Position numbers and translations under genes: made by a program
The notes under the pieces: model-generated
What the model saw: the letters and a program-made list of their open reading frames with translations, nothing else
Told to the model about the DNA's origin: nothing
Databases searched by the model: none
Assembly: GCA_025331435.1 (NCBI GenBank)
Contig: JAIWNI010000021.1
Span: 124,001 to 188,000 of the forward strand
Length of the DNA stretch: 64,000 bases
Direction: 5' to 3'
Origin: Choanephora cucurbitarum
Taxonomy: Eukaryota > Mucoromycota > Mucoromycetes > Mucorales > Choanephoraceae
In this document: in pieces, positions 54,998 to 64,000 of the stretch
How positions within the stretch are numbered: position 1 is the first letter of the stretch
Layout of the letters: every line of letters starts with the position of its first letter

Positions 54998-57900
54998 ATG
55001 GTTATTTCCTCTTATGAATCTCAACAGAGTTTTGAGTTTTCGGGAAAAGAAGTGTTAGCTAGAGATTGGATAGAAACCATCATAGGTCAACAATTATCTT
55101 CTGGAGACCTTTATGATTGTTTAAAGGATGGAGTTATTCTTTCTCGGTAATACTATCTGTCTTAATAAAGTAGAAATCATGCTAGATAGGAGAAAGAATA
55201 CTCATCCATTGTTATATAGAGTGGCTCAATGTTTATTGAATCGCTATGAAAAGCCATCCAATCATCAGCATAATCCGGTAAAGATTGGGCGATAATATGA
55301 AAAAGGGGCAGGAGAGAGTTTTCAAAAGAAAAAAAATGAAAGAAAGAGAGAGGAGTGTGTGTGTGTGTATTAAATAGACAAAGAACGTTTTCTATAAAAA
55401 CAGAAAAGGAGGGGGAGAGAGATAAGAGGAAGAGGAGAGAGAGAGGGGAGGGGGGGGGTAAGGATAAGGCTAAAATGAAGAATAAAGAAAGCATCTGACT
55501 TGCTCTTTTTTTTTATATTTCATATAGAAGGCTCATATTGAGTTCTTCTTGAAGATAGCAAATGATGTAAGTTATTAGTAAATAAACGACAACCTGGTAT
55601 CACTTAATATAATTGTTCTTGGTTAGTTTGGTTTAGAACAAGAAGAGTTATTCAGTCCTAATGATTTGATAAATGGCGAAAATATGGGCGCTGTAAGTTA
55701 TCATAAAGCATAAATAGTTTGACATAATTTTTTCTTCCTTTCTCTTCTTTTCTTCTTTTTTTTTCCTTTTCTCTCTAATTCTCTCTATCTTATTTTATAG
55801 GTGATAACAACCATTCTGTTATTATCTTACTCATATAAACAACATATTGAAAAATCAGATAATTCGCCTTCATTGACATCATCTTATTTCGACACCGAGA
55901 CTTTGTTTGATCACAATAAACCAACAAAGCACGCGATGACTTGTCACACTGTACCACACAATACTACAAAAACGAACTTATATCTCAAAAGAGAACAAGA
56001 AAAAGGGATGATTCAGGAGCGCGATAGAGAAGAAGAGGAGCCAGAGACAATTGATTTAGGCATCAATCTCGAGGATTGGTCATTTTATCATCAGGGACTG
56101 ACCCAAGAAGATCTATCCTTGACAGATTTCACTAGACTACATGATTCACCACCTTACGACATAAAAAGGCCCAACTGTGTGCCTGCCTTTGGCTCTTTTA
56201 GTATCTCGGATTTTAAAAGTGATGAGGACGACTCGATAGATCAGGACAACGACACACATCAGCAGGACAACGATGTACATGATCTCTTTGAATCGCTGTT
56301 TGCCCCTATTTCATCTATACCTACCATACAACAACCTGATATCCTCTCGGGCACCTCTCCTTCCCTCAAAATGTGTCCACCTCCAGCCTCGTCTGCACCC
56401 AGTAAACTTTCTCTGTTGTTCAAGAAGAAATCAAAAAGTAACAAGGATCCACATTTCGTTAAATTTCAAACATGGTCAAAGCAACATCCAAAGCGATCCC
56501 TTTCAACGAATGGGCAAGATGAACAAATGTCGTGGATGCATTTTCTAGAAGAAGAAGAACGGGATATTATGCCTTCCATCATGTCTCCTGCCAAGACACG
56601 GCCTAGAAGTAGTACAGATGCTTCACTGATCCATGTCGCACCACCTTTAGTGACAGGACAACAGACTCATACTCGGTGTAAATCAATAGGATCCTTAGTT
56701 GATCCACCTTCATTTCAATCCTCTAAATCATTAGAATATGAAGGGCTAGAACTAGTAGATAAAGCAGGCAATATCCTTGCCCGATATGTAAGTCTTTATC
56801 TGTTCTTTTGGACTACCTGTTGTATTCTTACTCTCTTTATTGGAAAACAGAAATTAGGCAATGTGATTGGTAAAGGTCATTTTGGCACAGTATATAGGTA
56901 AAAAAAAAAAAAGAAGAAACATCTCTCCTTCTTGAAAAACTAACAATTTCCATTAGAGCTCTTGACTTGATCTCAGGCAAAACAGTGGCAATCAAACAAA
57001 TAAGCTTAAAGGATGCACGCGAAGGCGATATAGAAGACATGATGCAAGAGGCGTCTTTGTTGAGTTCATTGACACATCCCAACATTGTCAAATATGAAGG
57101 ATTTATCCAGACAGAAGAACATATGAATATTGCACTTGAATTTGTTGAGAATGGTTCCTTATTACATACATTAAAGCACTTTGGTGGTGCTCTACCTGAG
57201 AATCTTGTAGCTGGTTATTGTTATGATATCTTACAGGGACTTGCTTATTTGCATCAACAGGATGTAGTGCATTGTGATCTAAAGGCTGCTAATATTCTGA
57301 CAACCAAGACAGGCGATGTCAAGCTATCTGATTTTGGTGTTTCTTTAAGTCTCAAGCTGAAAGATAAAGATGATGATACTATCGTATCAGGCACACCCTT
57401 CTGGAGTAAGCTCATTATAAAAAAGGTTATTGTGTATCAGATAGCTCATTGTTCTTTTGCATAGTGTCTCCTGAAGTCATTGAATTGAAAGGAGCCTCTG
57501 TTCAATCTGACATATGGTAAAGAAAAAACAAAACGTCTTTTGTCTATTGTATAGACTAAGAAAGAAAAAAAAAACCAATTGAATAGGTCGCTTGGGTGTA
57601 CTGTCATTGAGCTCTGTACAGGCAAACCTCCTTATGCAGATCTGATTGCCATGACAGCCATGTTCAAGATTGTTGAAGAGGACTGTCCACCTTTACCAAC
57701 AAATGTTTCAGATGTAAAGAAAGAAGCAGTCCATTGTATTTTGAAACTTAGTATCACTAACCCAATTTGCTATAGGATCTTTTGGATTTCCTTAAACTCT
57801 GTTTCAAGAAGAATCCTGTCGAGAGACCAAGAGCCATTCATCTTGTACACCACCCTTGGATTACTCAGCATAGAGCCCATTCAAGCTATGATTATTGGCA

Positions 57901-58428
57901 CCAAATGACACAGACACCAAACAAATGGACACAGCATATCAACCATACCTATCCTATGCCTACCAAATCATCTGTCCATAACAGTAGTCCACTTTTGAAT
58001 CGAATGGCTTCACAACAGAAAAAACAAAAGCGGGCCTCTTCTCTATCAAGACAATCTCTGCCTACCTTGGGACCAGAAGAGCATCAACATACACTGATTG
58101 AATGTTCTTTTCCAAAAGGTAAGACGCATATAAGAAAGAAAGACATTGAACTGACAGTGTACTGATAGGTGTTGGGCAATGTAAACTATGTAATCTCACA
58201 ATCAAAAATGACGCATTTGTCTGCAGTGACTTTTGTGGTTTTGTCTGTCATAAGCACTGTAGATCAAGCGATGAACCAAGGCCAACAGGATCCATTTCCT
58301 CTCAATTACGTGACAAGTTCTCTATCTCCAAAATCCTACCTTCCTATCATGATACCAATCCTGTTCTATTAGAAGACGAATCTTCACCTTCTTATCTCAC
58401 CTCCAAATGGTGGAAAAAGAAGCCTTAA
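54998..58428 (+). CDS. CH domain + Cdc7/Cdc15-family protein kinase + C1 domain
   Basis: Eleven exons (54998-55146, 55220-55277, 55528-55566, 55627-55692, 55801-56787, 56851-56897, 56957-57405, 57465-57516, 57587-57713, 57776-58118, 58169-58428) total 858 aa, phases consistent. N-terminus: calponin-homology-like region (about 12-125, '[15 protein letters not shown]', '[13 protein letters not shown]', '[19 protein letters not shown]'). A disordered segment precedes the kinase domain (about 434-700: '[11 protein letters not shown]', 'VAIKQISL', '[10 protein letters not shown]', 'DFG', 'SPEVIELKG'), closest in style to fungal Cdc7/Cdc15/SepH of the septation network. The catalytic loop has HCD instead of HRD. 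A C1-type zinc domain follows ('[15 protein letters not shown]', 'CGFVCHKHC'). A longer 5' exon is possible because a T-rich 'ctttag' acceptor-like site precedes the ATG. Confidence 0.85.
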
Positions 58429-58492
58429 CTTATTGCATACCAAACAAACAAACAAAAAAAAAGACTATACTAATGATAATAATTAAAGTGAT

Positions 58493-58816
58493 TTATAACT
58501 TGCTCTGTGGAAAAGCAGGAGTGTAACCGTAAAACATAGGACTGATCATAGAGACATCAAACGCGTTTGTATTGGCTGGGTATCGTTCAAATGTATATGT
58601 AGTATTCTGAAAAGCAGGATGAATCAGAGGTGTATTTGGCTTGACTGGATTTGGTCTGCTAATATAGTCTGTCTTTTTGTGGATAGAATTCATGATATAT
58701 AAGAATAAAAGAAAGAGAAAATAATTCACATACAATCCTCCTTTTTCTATGTCAGCAATGTGACACATGACATTCACTCCTTTACCCATTGTATCGATAA
58801 TGACATATGCGAAAAG
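58493..58816 (-). CDS. Hypothetical short protein, 5' end unresolved
   Basis: A minus-strand exon entering after 'aataag' (58817) reads 'LFAYVIIDTMGKGVNVMCHI' and 'ADIEKGGLY', then a 57-bp intron with donor 'tat|gtgaat' joins 'TDYISRPNPVKPNTPLIHP', 'NTTYTFERYPANTNAFDV' and 'MFYGYTPAFPQSKL' to the stop. The last part looks conserved-like (Pro/Asn-rich). An upstream exon starting near 58890 ('MSRIKSEKLGN') does not join in phase. I do not recognise the family. It is convergent with the kinase gene, 65 bp apart. Confidence 0.5.
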   Translation of the reverse strand, partial: LFAYVIIDTMGKGVNVMCHIADIEKGGLYVNYFLFLLFLYIMNSIHKKTDYISRPNPVKPNTPLIHPAFQNTTYTFERYPANTNAFDVSMISPMFYGYTPAFPQSKL

Positions 58817-58828
58817 CTTATTAGTATT

Positions 58829-59414
58829 ATCAGGGTTAAAGTGGAATAAAGTGTTTATTGATCTACCTATTTCCCAGCTTTTCGGATTTAATTCTACTCA
58901 TCTTGCTACTGTCTCTCATTCAAGACAAAAACAAAAGAAAGCCACGAACCCTCCGAGCCATGTATAACTCTAGCAAGTGTCGCTCTCTACTTTCTCTGTC
59001 TCCTAGGCGAATTGAATAATCTGCGTATCTCTTTCTCACTCTCATGTTTTATGTATAAAATATTGACAATTATGATGATCACATCAACAAACACCTACAA
59101 AACATCTCAAGTTAGTCTCATCCAGCACCATGATGATTGGAGCGGTATTTGAATTATTGTCTGTAAGTAAGTGAAGACGAAAACTTTTTTTTTTATTAAG
59201 CAAGTTCTTCATTACCAATAACACCATTTTGGTCCTTTCTCTTCTTTTTCTTTTTTTCTTCACCCACCCTCTCTCTCTCTCTTTTGAAACAAGAAAAAAA
59301 GCTCTTTCTTTCTTCTTCATTTCTTCTCTCTGTGTGTGTGTGTGTACTTGTGTGTGCTTATTTGTATATATATAAATTTTCTTGAAAAAAAAAAAAGAGA
59401 TTCAAAGCGTGAAG
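58829..59414. other. Promoter region of the bromodomain gene
   Basis: Contains an uncertain upstream exon of the preceding minus-strand gene, T/C-rich tracts and a (TG)n run near 59330-59345. No separate gene seen. Confidence 0.45.
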
Positions 59415-61815
59415 ATGTCTCATGTTGCTCAGAAACGATCCTTTTCTAGTCTACAAGATGACGAGCCGTAAGTGAACTTGTGATATTCAGAAACAAGTAC
59501 TGATGAGCTTATAGTATCGAAACCACTCAAGCTGTAATGAGCCCAGCAGAAAAAAAGTGGTGCATTCAGACGATTCGATCCCTCAAGAAACATAAGCGCG
59601 CTATTGCCTTTCTGGATCCTGTCGATCCCATTTACTTCAACATACCCGATTATTTTGATATTGTCAAACACCCTATGGATTTGGGTACTGTCGAGCGTAA
59701 ATTGTTAGCAGACAAGTATCTCAATGTAGATGCATTCAAGTCAGACGTTCAATTGATATTCGATAATTGCTACCTCTACAACAATCCTGGGGATCCTGTC
59801 TGTCTGGATGCCAAGAAATTGGAAGAGCATTACCAGAAACTGTGTAAAAAAGAACCAAGTCTGATGACAGTGCCATTGCCTACTCCACCTTCATTGGTGA
59901 CTGGTGCAGTATCTACCGAGTATCCTTCTATGGATTTGGACCATGTAAACTATAAAAAAATCCAAGATATTAACGATAGGGTTTATTTATCTCATTATTT
60001 CATAGAATTACATCGACTCATCATCGATACCATCATCAGCACCTCCACCCTCCATAAACCATACGCCTAATCCAACCACCATCAAATTAGCTGTACAGAA
60101 ACCCCAATCAATACCACCATTATCACCACCTATTCATACATCCTTACCAGATACAGCAATGGACAATGTAAATACTGCATCACCTACTACCATGCCCGAA
60201 GATCAATTCAAACGCTGCGAGGCATTAGTCAGAGAATTAAAGAAGCCGAAATACAAGGGGTATGCTTGGCCATTTGAGAACCCAGTAGATGCAGCTGCCT
60301 GGGGAGCGACTGATTATTACGAGATAATTAAACAGCCTATGGACATGTCTACCTATGAAAAGAAGTTGTATAATCATCAATACAGTCATGAAGAGCAGTT
60401 GGCAGAGGACATTCGATTGATGTTTCGCAACTGTTATACGTACAACCCACCCGATCATTTGGTTACTAACCTTGGCAAGGAATTTGAAGCTGTCTTTGAG
60501 CGTCAATGGGCTAAACTTCATCAGCAGAACCCTATAAAGAAGAAGAAATCAGTAAACAAGAAGCAACGTACCTCTTCTTCTTCTTCAATGTTAGGTAAGT
60601 TCTCATGTCAATTGGGAGAAGGAAAGGTTTTAATTTCTACTTATCCAGATGATGATTATGTTCAAGATGAACCTTCTTTACCACCTACATTACCCCAACC
60701 AACAGCTGAATCTAATCATGAAGTGCCTACTCCTACTGAGACCAAAAGTAACAATGGACCTACTATCTTAAGGCTAAAGATTAAGGTCAGTCAGCCCAAG
60801 GAAGAGCCTACAATCTCAACACCTTCTTCACCACCTAAAGTAAGTATATTGATAGACAGAAGACTATCTTACTTAGCATTATTCTTCAGCCTAAAATACC
60901 AGGTCTTGCTCTCTCTAAAGAACCACCAACACCTACAACAAATACACCTATCTCAAATGGACCCAAACTGGCTATTGGCACAAAGCCTCCATCACCTGTA
61001 AAAGAAAAGAAGGTAGATAAACCCATGTTAGCCAATCATGATAAATGGCTTGCATTAGCCAAAAAGACATCGCCACCACCATCATCACAACCACCATCAC
61101 AACTGCCATCACAATTACCATCTACACTACCTAAATTACCAGCAACACCTACCAATCAATTTAAACCTAAAAAAGAACCTACACCATCTAAACCAAAAGA
61201 AGCAGATATAAAGCCATTTGATATTGCAGATATCTACAGCCAAATCCACAATGAAAAACGATTAAAAGAACAACAGGTAAGCATAACAAAGGCCATAAAC
61301 AGCGAAACTAATATGTTATCTAGAAACGCGAGGAACAAGAGAAATGGGAAAGAATGGAAAAGACACGCTTAGAACAAGAGAGGATAGCCACTGAGAAACG
61401 AATGCATGAACTTCGAGAACAGAGTCGAAAATTCAAGGCACGAAAAGAACAAGACAAGCGTATGCGTCTTGAAGCATTAGTAAGTAGTCTATATTTGAGT
61501 GGGAGAAAAAGGGAATATTCAATAGAACAATAGAATGCAGTCTCTATTGATATCAGTCAACAAAAGATGAGATTCAATGAGTACGAGAAAGAACATATGT
61601 CTCGAGATCAAGACTGGCATGATGTCTATGTCTGGCAAAGAGATACCAATGATTATCGACATATGCCTGCTCCTGGTTTTGTAAAGAGAGCCCAAATCAA
61701 ACTGCCTGAGTTGCGTAAACGACTACTTAGTAAATGTGTTCGACTGGAGAACTCAAAGAATTATCAACCAGTTGATATGGTAGATGATGGTGGTTCTGAT
61801 ATGGATGTAGAATAA
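59415..61815 (+). CDS. BET-family double-bromodomain protein (BDF1-like)
   Basis: Seven exons (59415-59467, 59515-59944, 60006-60594, 60649-60839, 60890-61276, 61324-61479, 61534-61815), 695 aa. Bromodomain 1 (about 22-135) has 'PADPVDPIYFN'-type sequence ('FLDPVDPIYFNIPDYFDI'), 'KHPMDLGTVERKL' and 'NCYLYNNPGDPV'. Bromodomain 2 (about 215-325) has 'WPFENPVDAAAWGATDYYEI', 'KQPMDMSTYEKKL' and 'NCYTYNPPDH'. The acetyl-lysine-contacting Asn is present in both ('YNNPG', 'YNPPD'). A Pro/Thr/Lys-rich linker and a charged coiled coil follow. The C-terminus ends 'GSDMDVE'. BET proteins read acetylated H3/H4 and recruit transcription machinery. A classical ET domain was not clearly identified. Confidence 0.88.
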
Positions 61816-61890
61816 TAATAAAATAATAGGAATTACACTTGTATGTGTTTTTTATTTATTTTTTTTTAAAAAAAAAATCTTTCTACTATT

Positions 61891-62190
61891 ATGTCTGAAC
61901 ATGGGTTTTCTTTATTTCCTTATCACTATGTTAGTTCACGCGTGATAGCAGCAGCAGCAACAACAGTGGCATCCAAGAATCCTCGATCGACTCTATTGCT
62001 TGAATCACCATCTTACCTTGGACATATTGTCATGCAGTTTACAAGACAAGTGATGCGACCCAAGATTGTACTGCCCATGTTCTTTATGATCGTCCTTTTG
62101 TTTGATCTTGAAGGCTCTCTTGATCTAGATGATGATTTGTTTAATGATGACAATGATGACAATGATGACAATGCCTCTCATCCTGAATAA
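61891..62190 (+). CDS. Small hypothetical protein with one membrane segment
   Basis: 99 aa, intronless, beginning 74 bp after the bromodomain gene's stop. Residues about 57-75 form a hydrophobic segment ('IVLPMFFMIVLLFDL'), and the C-terminus is an acidic Asp/Asn repeat ('DDNDDNDDN'). The N-terminal half is Ala/Ser/Val-rich. The tight spacing and lack of recognisable motifs leave open a separate small gene or part of a downstream exon set. Confidence 0.5.
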   Translation: MSEHGFSLFPYHYVSSRVIAAAATTVASKNPRSTLLLESPSYLGHIVMQFTRQVMRPKIVLPMFFMIVLLFDLEGSLDLDDDLFNDDNDDNDDNASHPE

Positions 62191-62401
62191 ATCTTAATTT
62201 GATAATCTATTTCTATTTTAATCAGTTCCTTTCTAAAGCATATAAAAGAAGAGAGAAAACTACGCGAAAACCAAGCGTGCGGGACACAAAAAAAAATATA
62301 AAAAAGAAAAAAGGCTTCCAAAACTAGAATTTGTTAAATTCATTCTTTCTCTTTTTTTTTTTATAATTCTTTTTAGGCGAAAGCTACTTAATTAATACAC
62401 T

Positions 62402-63527
62402 ATGGAAGATGGTATCACGATACAAGAAGATTCTGGCAGATATTTACAAGAATATATGCAAAGTAAAATACAAGCATAAACACGCTCAACATGATAAAAA
62501 CTTATTGTTTTAAAAAAAAGGTTTAGAAAATCTTCCGAGTGAAATACAGTATCATTGGGCAGAAATACGAAATCGATATGATCAAGCCAAAGGTTTCTTT
62601 TTATTTTTTTAAAAAAATGATTAAGAATTATAATTAAAATTTTAAGGTTGTCAAAAAAAACTTCTTTATTGTTGTAGCACCTGAAAAACGTATTCGATCA
62701 GGACAACACGATCTCGCCAAGATTCACCGACAATGGTTTAGTGGAACACAAGATCCCATAGAGAAGAGAGATAAACTACTAAAGAACCAACCTATTATCA
62801 TCAAGCGTATTCAAGAAGATTATCATCAACTGGAAGGACTTGCTGATGAACGAGTCATGTTAGCAGAAGAAGCACTCAGATTAGTCGATCGTCATCTGTC
62901 TCGACTTCAAAAAGATCTCGATCAACACGATCTCGATCATCCCGAACTCGCTCCTCTTTTTCCTTCCAACACACCTTCTGTTTCATCGCTGCCACCGCCG
63001 TTTCCTTCCACGCGACATCATGGTAATTATGCCATATCGCATCGAACATGTAAATGAACATATCCTATCTAGAGAACAAGATGACTCATATCTTATTAGC
63101 AAGTGATTTAGAAAGCGATCATGATGATCCATTATTACCAGAAGAAACAGAAGAAGAGGAGGAAGGGGATTCTGAGGAAGAAGCATTAAGAAAGAAAAAA
63201 CGGGTTCAGTTAGAGATGAAGAAACGAAAAAAGAAAGATTCAGATGAACCACTCTATTGCTATTGTCAGCAAGTATCTTATGGGGAAATGGTAGCTTGTG
63301 ATGGAGAGGTAATACTGGATATTCAATTTCTTCTCTTGAACTTACATTTTACCTAGCATTGCCCTTATGAATGGTTTCATATGGATTGTGTGGGGTTAGA
63401 AGAACCACCAAAGGGTGCATGGTTCTGTGAGACATGTTCAGCAGAACTACGTAATAAGCGCAAACAAAGCATTCAGAGCATCACGAAACGAATGAAGAAA
63501 CGAAAAGACTCACATGCCCAAAACTAA
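62402..63527 (+). CDS. ING-family PHD-finger protein
   Basis: Five exons (62402-62462, 62521-62592, 62678-63022, 63073-63308, 63357-63527), 294 aa. The N-terminal ING helix region (about 8-115: '[15 protein letters not shown]', '[19 protein letters not shown]') is followed by a disordered linker with Asp/His and Glu-rich stretches, then a C-terminal PHD finger (about 218-270: '[18 protein letters not shown]', '[14 protein letters not shown]', 'WFCETC') with the Cys4-His-Cys3 set complete and the ING-type 'GEMVACD' that binds H3K4me3. A Lys/Arg-rich tail follows. ING proteins are subunits of histone acetyltransferase or deacetylase complexes; the bromodomain gene next door has a related role. 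Confidence 0.92.
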
Positions 63528-63576
63528 CTTATATTTAATAATAATAACAAATGTAAATAAAATCTTTTTTTTTTAA

Positions 63577-64000
63577 TTATTTGGCATCAGTTGTTTCAAC
63601 AACAACAGAAGATTGACCTTGCAAAGCACCACCAGCAATCAATTTGGCATTTCCAATGACAGCCAAAATCTCATTTAAATTCTCCTTCCAAGCACTCAAA
63701 GATGTACTCAACTTCTTCCATTGTTCCTTACCAAACACACGATAGATACTACGGTGAACAATCACAGTCTTGTTCAATTGATCCAATTTGGCTTCAACCA
63801 AACCAGCACGAATGACATCAATCACCCACATCTCTACTTCTTCAACAGGGATTTGAAGACTGTTGGCAATTTCAGCATAGGTCAATTCACGAGAGAGGTT
63901 TTCGGATCCAAGAGAGGCCAAGGACAATAAACGAATCTTGTGTGTGTTGTTTTCGGCATGATCAATCACACTACCGTTGGCCTTTTCGAATGCTTGGTAT
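63577..64000 (-). CDS. eif3m: eIF3 subunit M (PCI domain), 5' part beyond the window
   Basis: A minus-strand frame runs from the right edge to a stop at 63577, giving about 141 C-terminal residues. It contains the C-terminal winged-helix part of a PCI domain: 'KIRLLSLASLGS', 'LTYAEIANSLQIPVEEVEMW', 'VIDVIRAGLVEAKLDQL', then 'VFGKEQWKKLSTSLSAW'. This matches eIF3m, a component of the translation initiation factor eIF3 complex. CSN7 is the main alternative among PCI proteins, but the 'MWVIDVIRAGLV' and 'EQWKKL...W' pattern favours eIF3m. Convergent with the ING gene, 49 bp apart. Confidence 0.85.
   Translation of the reverse strand, partial: YQAFEKANGSVIDHAENNTHKIRLLSLASLGSENLSRELTYAEIANSLQIPVEEVEMWVIDVIRAGLVEAKLDQLNKTVIVHRSIYRVFGKEQWKKLSTSLSAWKENLNEILAVIGNAKLIAGGALQGQSSVVVETTDAK

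Noticed and set aside
1..64000. CRISPR arrays, rRNA genes, operon-type layouts
   Set aside because: Nothing of this kind is visible; genes are intron-bearing and eukaryotic.

Overview
The window looks like nuclear DNA of an early-diverging, AT-rich filamentous fungus, most likely Mucoromycota (Mucorales). The reasons are many short introns (about 45-80 bp, GTAAG...YAG), T-rich leaders, gene families I associate with Mucorales, and a mobile-element set of DIRS, IS630/Tc1, MULE and small inverted-repeat elements. I saw no rRNA gene, tRNA gene or CRISPR array. Species assignment is inference; no search was run.

Layout. 1-12.6 kb is a transposon-rich block. It holds a transposase fragment running off the left edge, a 70-bp perfect inverted-repeat pair (845-914 / 5534-5603) enclosing a 546-bp MITE, a decayed gene and an intact six-exon gene with a possible PD-(D/E)XK nuclease core. 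A 4,247-bp DIRS-type tyrosine-recombinase retrotransposon (6177-10423) follows with all its structural repeats, then a broken transposon-type gene. 12.6-41.4 kb is a conventional gene region: BET1-type SNARE, a secreted subtilisin-inhibitor-like protein, a Cys-rich secreted protein, a GH16-type protein, a RAD5/HLTF-type helicase, an RRM+Pumilio protein, PEX13, a vacuolar amino-acid transporter, an STF2/TMA10-like small protein, VMA22 and a large BRE4/ArAE-type membrane protein. 41.4-50 kb is gene-poor, with one frame-broken small gene, one clear MITE, another element end and a second subtilisin-inhibitor-like gene. 50-54.9 kb is again transposon-derived (a MULE-type gene that has lost a catalytic Asp, and a decayed IS630/Tc1 element with 97-bp inverted repeats). 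55-64 kb is gene-dense: a CH + kinase + C1 protein, a short unknown gene, a BET double-bromodomain protein, a small membrane protein, an ING-type PHD protein, and eIF3m running off the right edge.

Exon models were built by hand from splice signals. For the multi-exon genes given below with a residue count the exon lengths sum to whole codons with consistent phases, which is the main support for them. Points most worth a second look: the nuclease-like gene between the 70-bp inverted repeats, the DIRS element's slippery heptamer and 900-codon overlapping open frame, the paired subtilisin-inhibitor-like genes with different predicted P1 residues, the CH-kinase-C1 architecture, and the MULE protein with an Asp-to-Asn change in its first DDE position.
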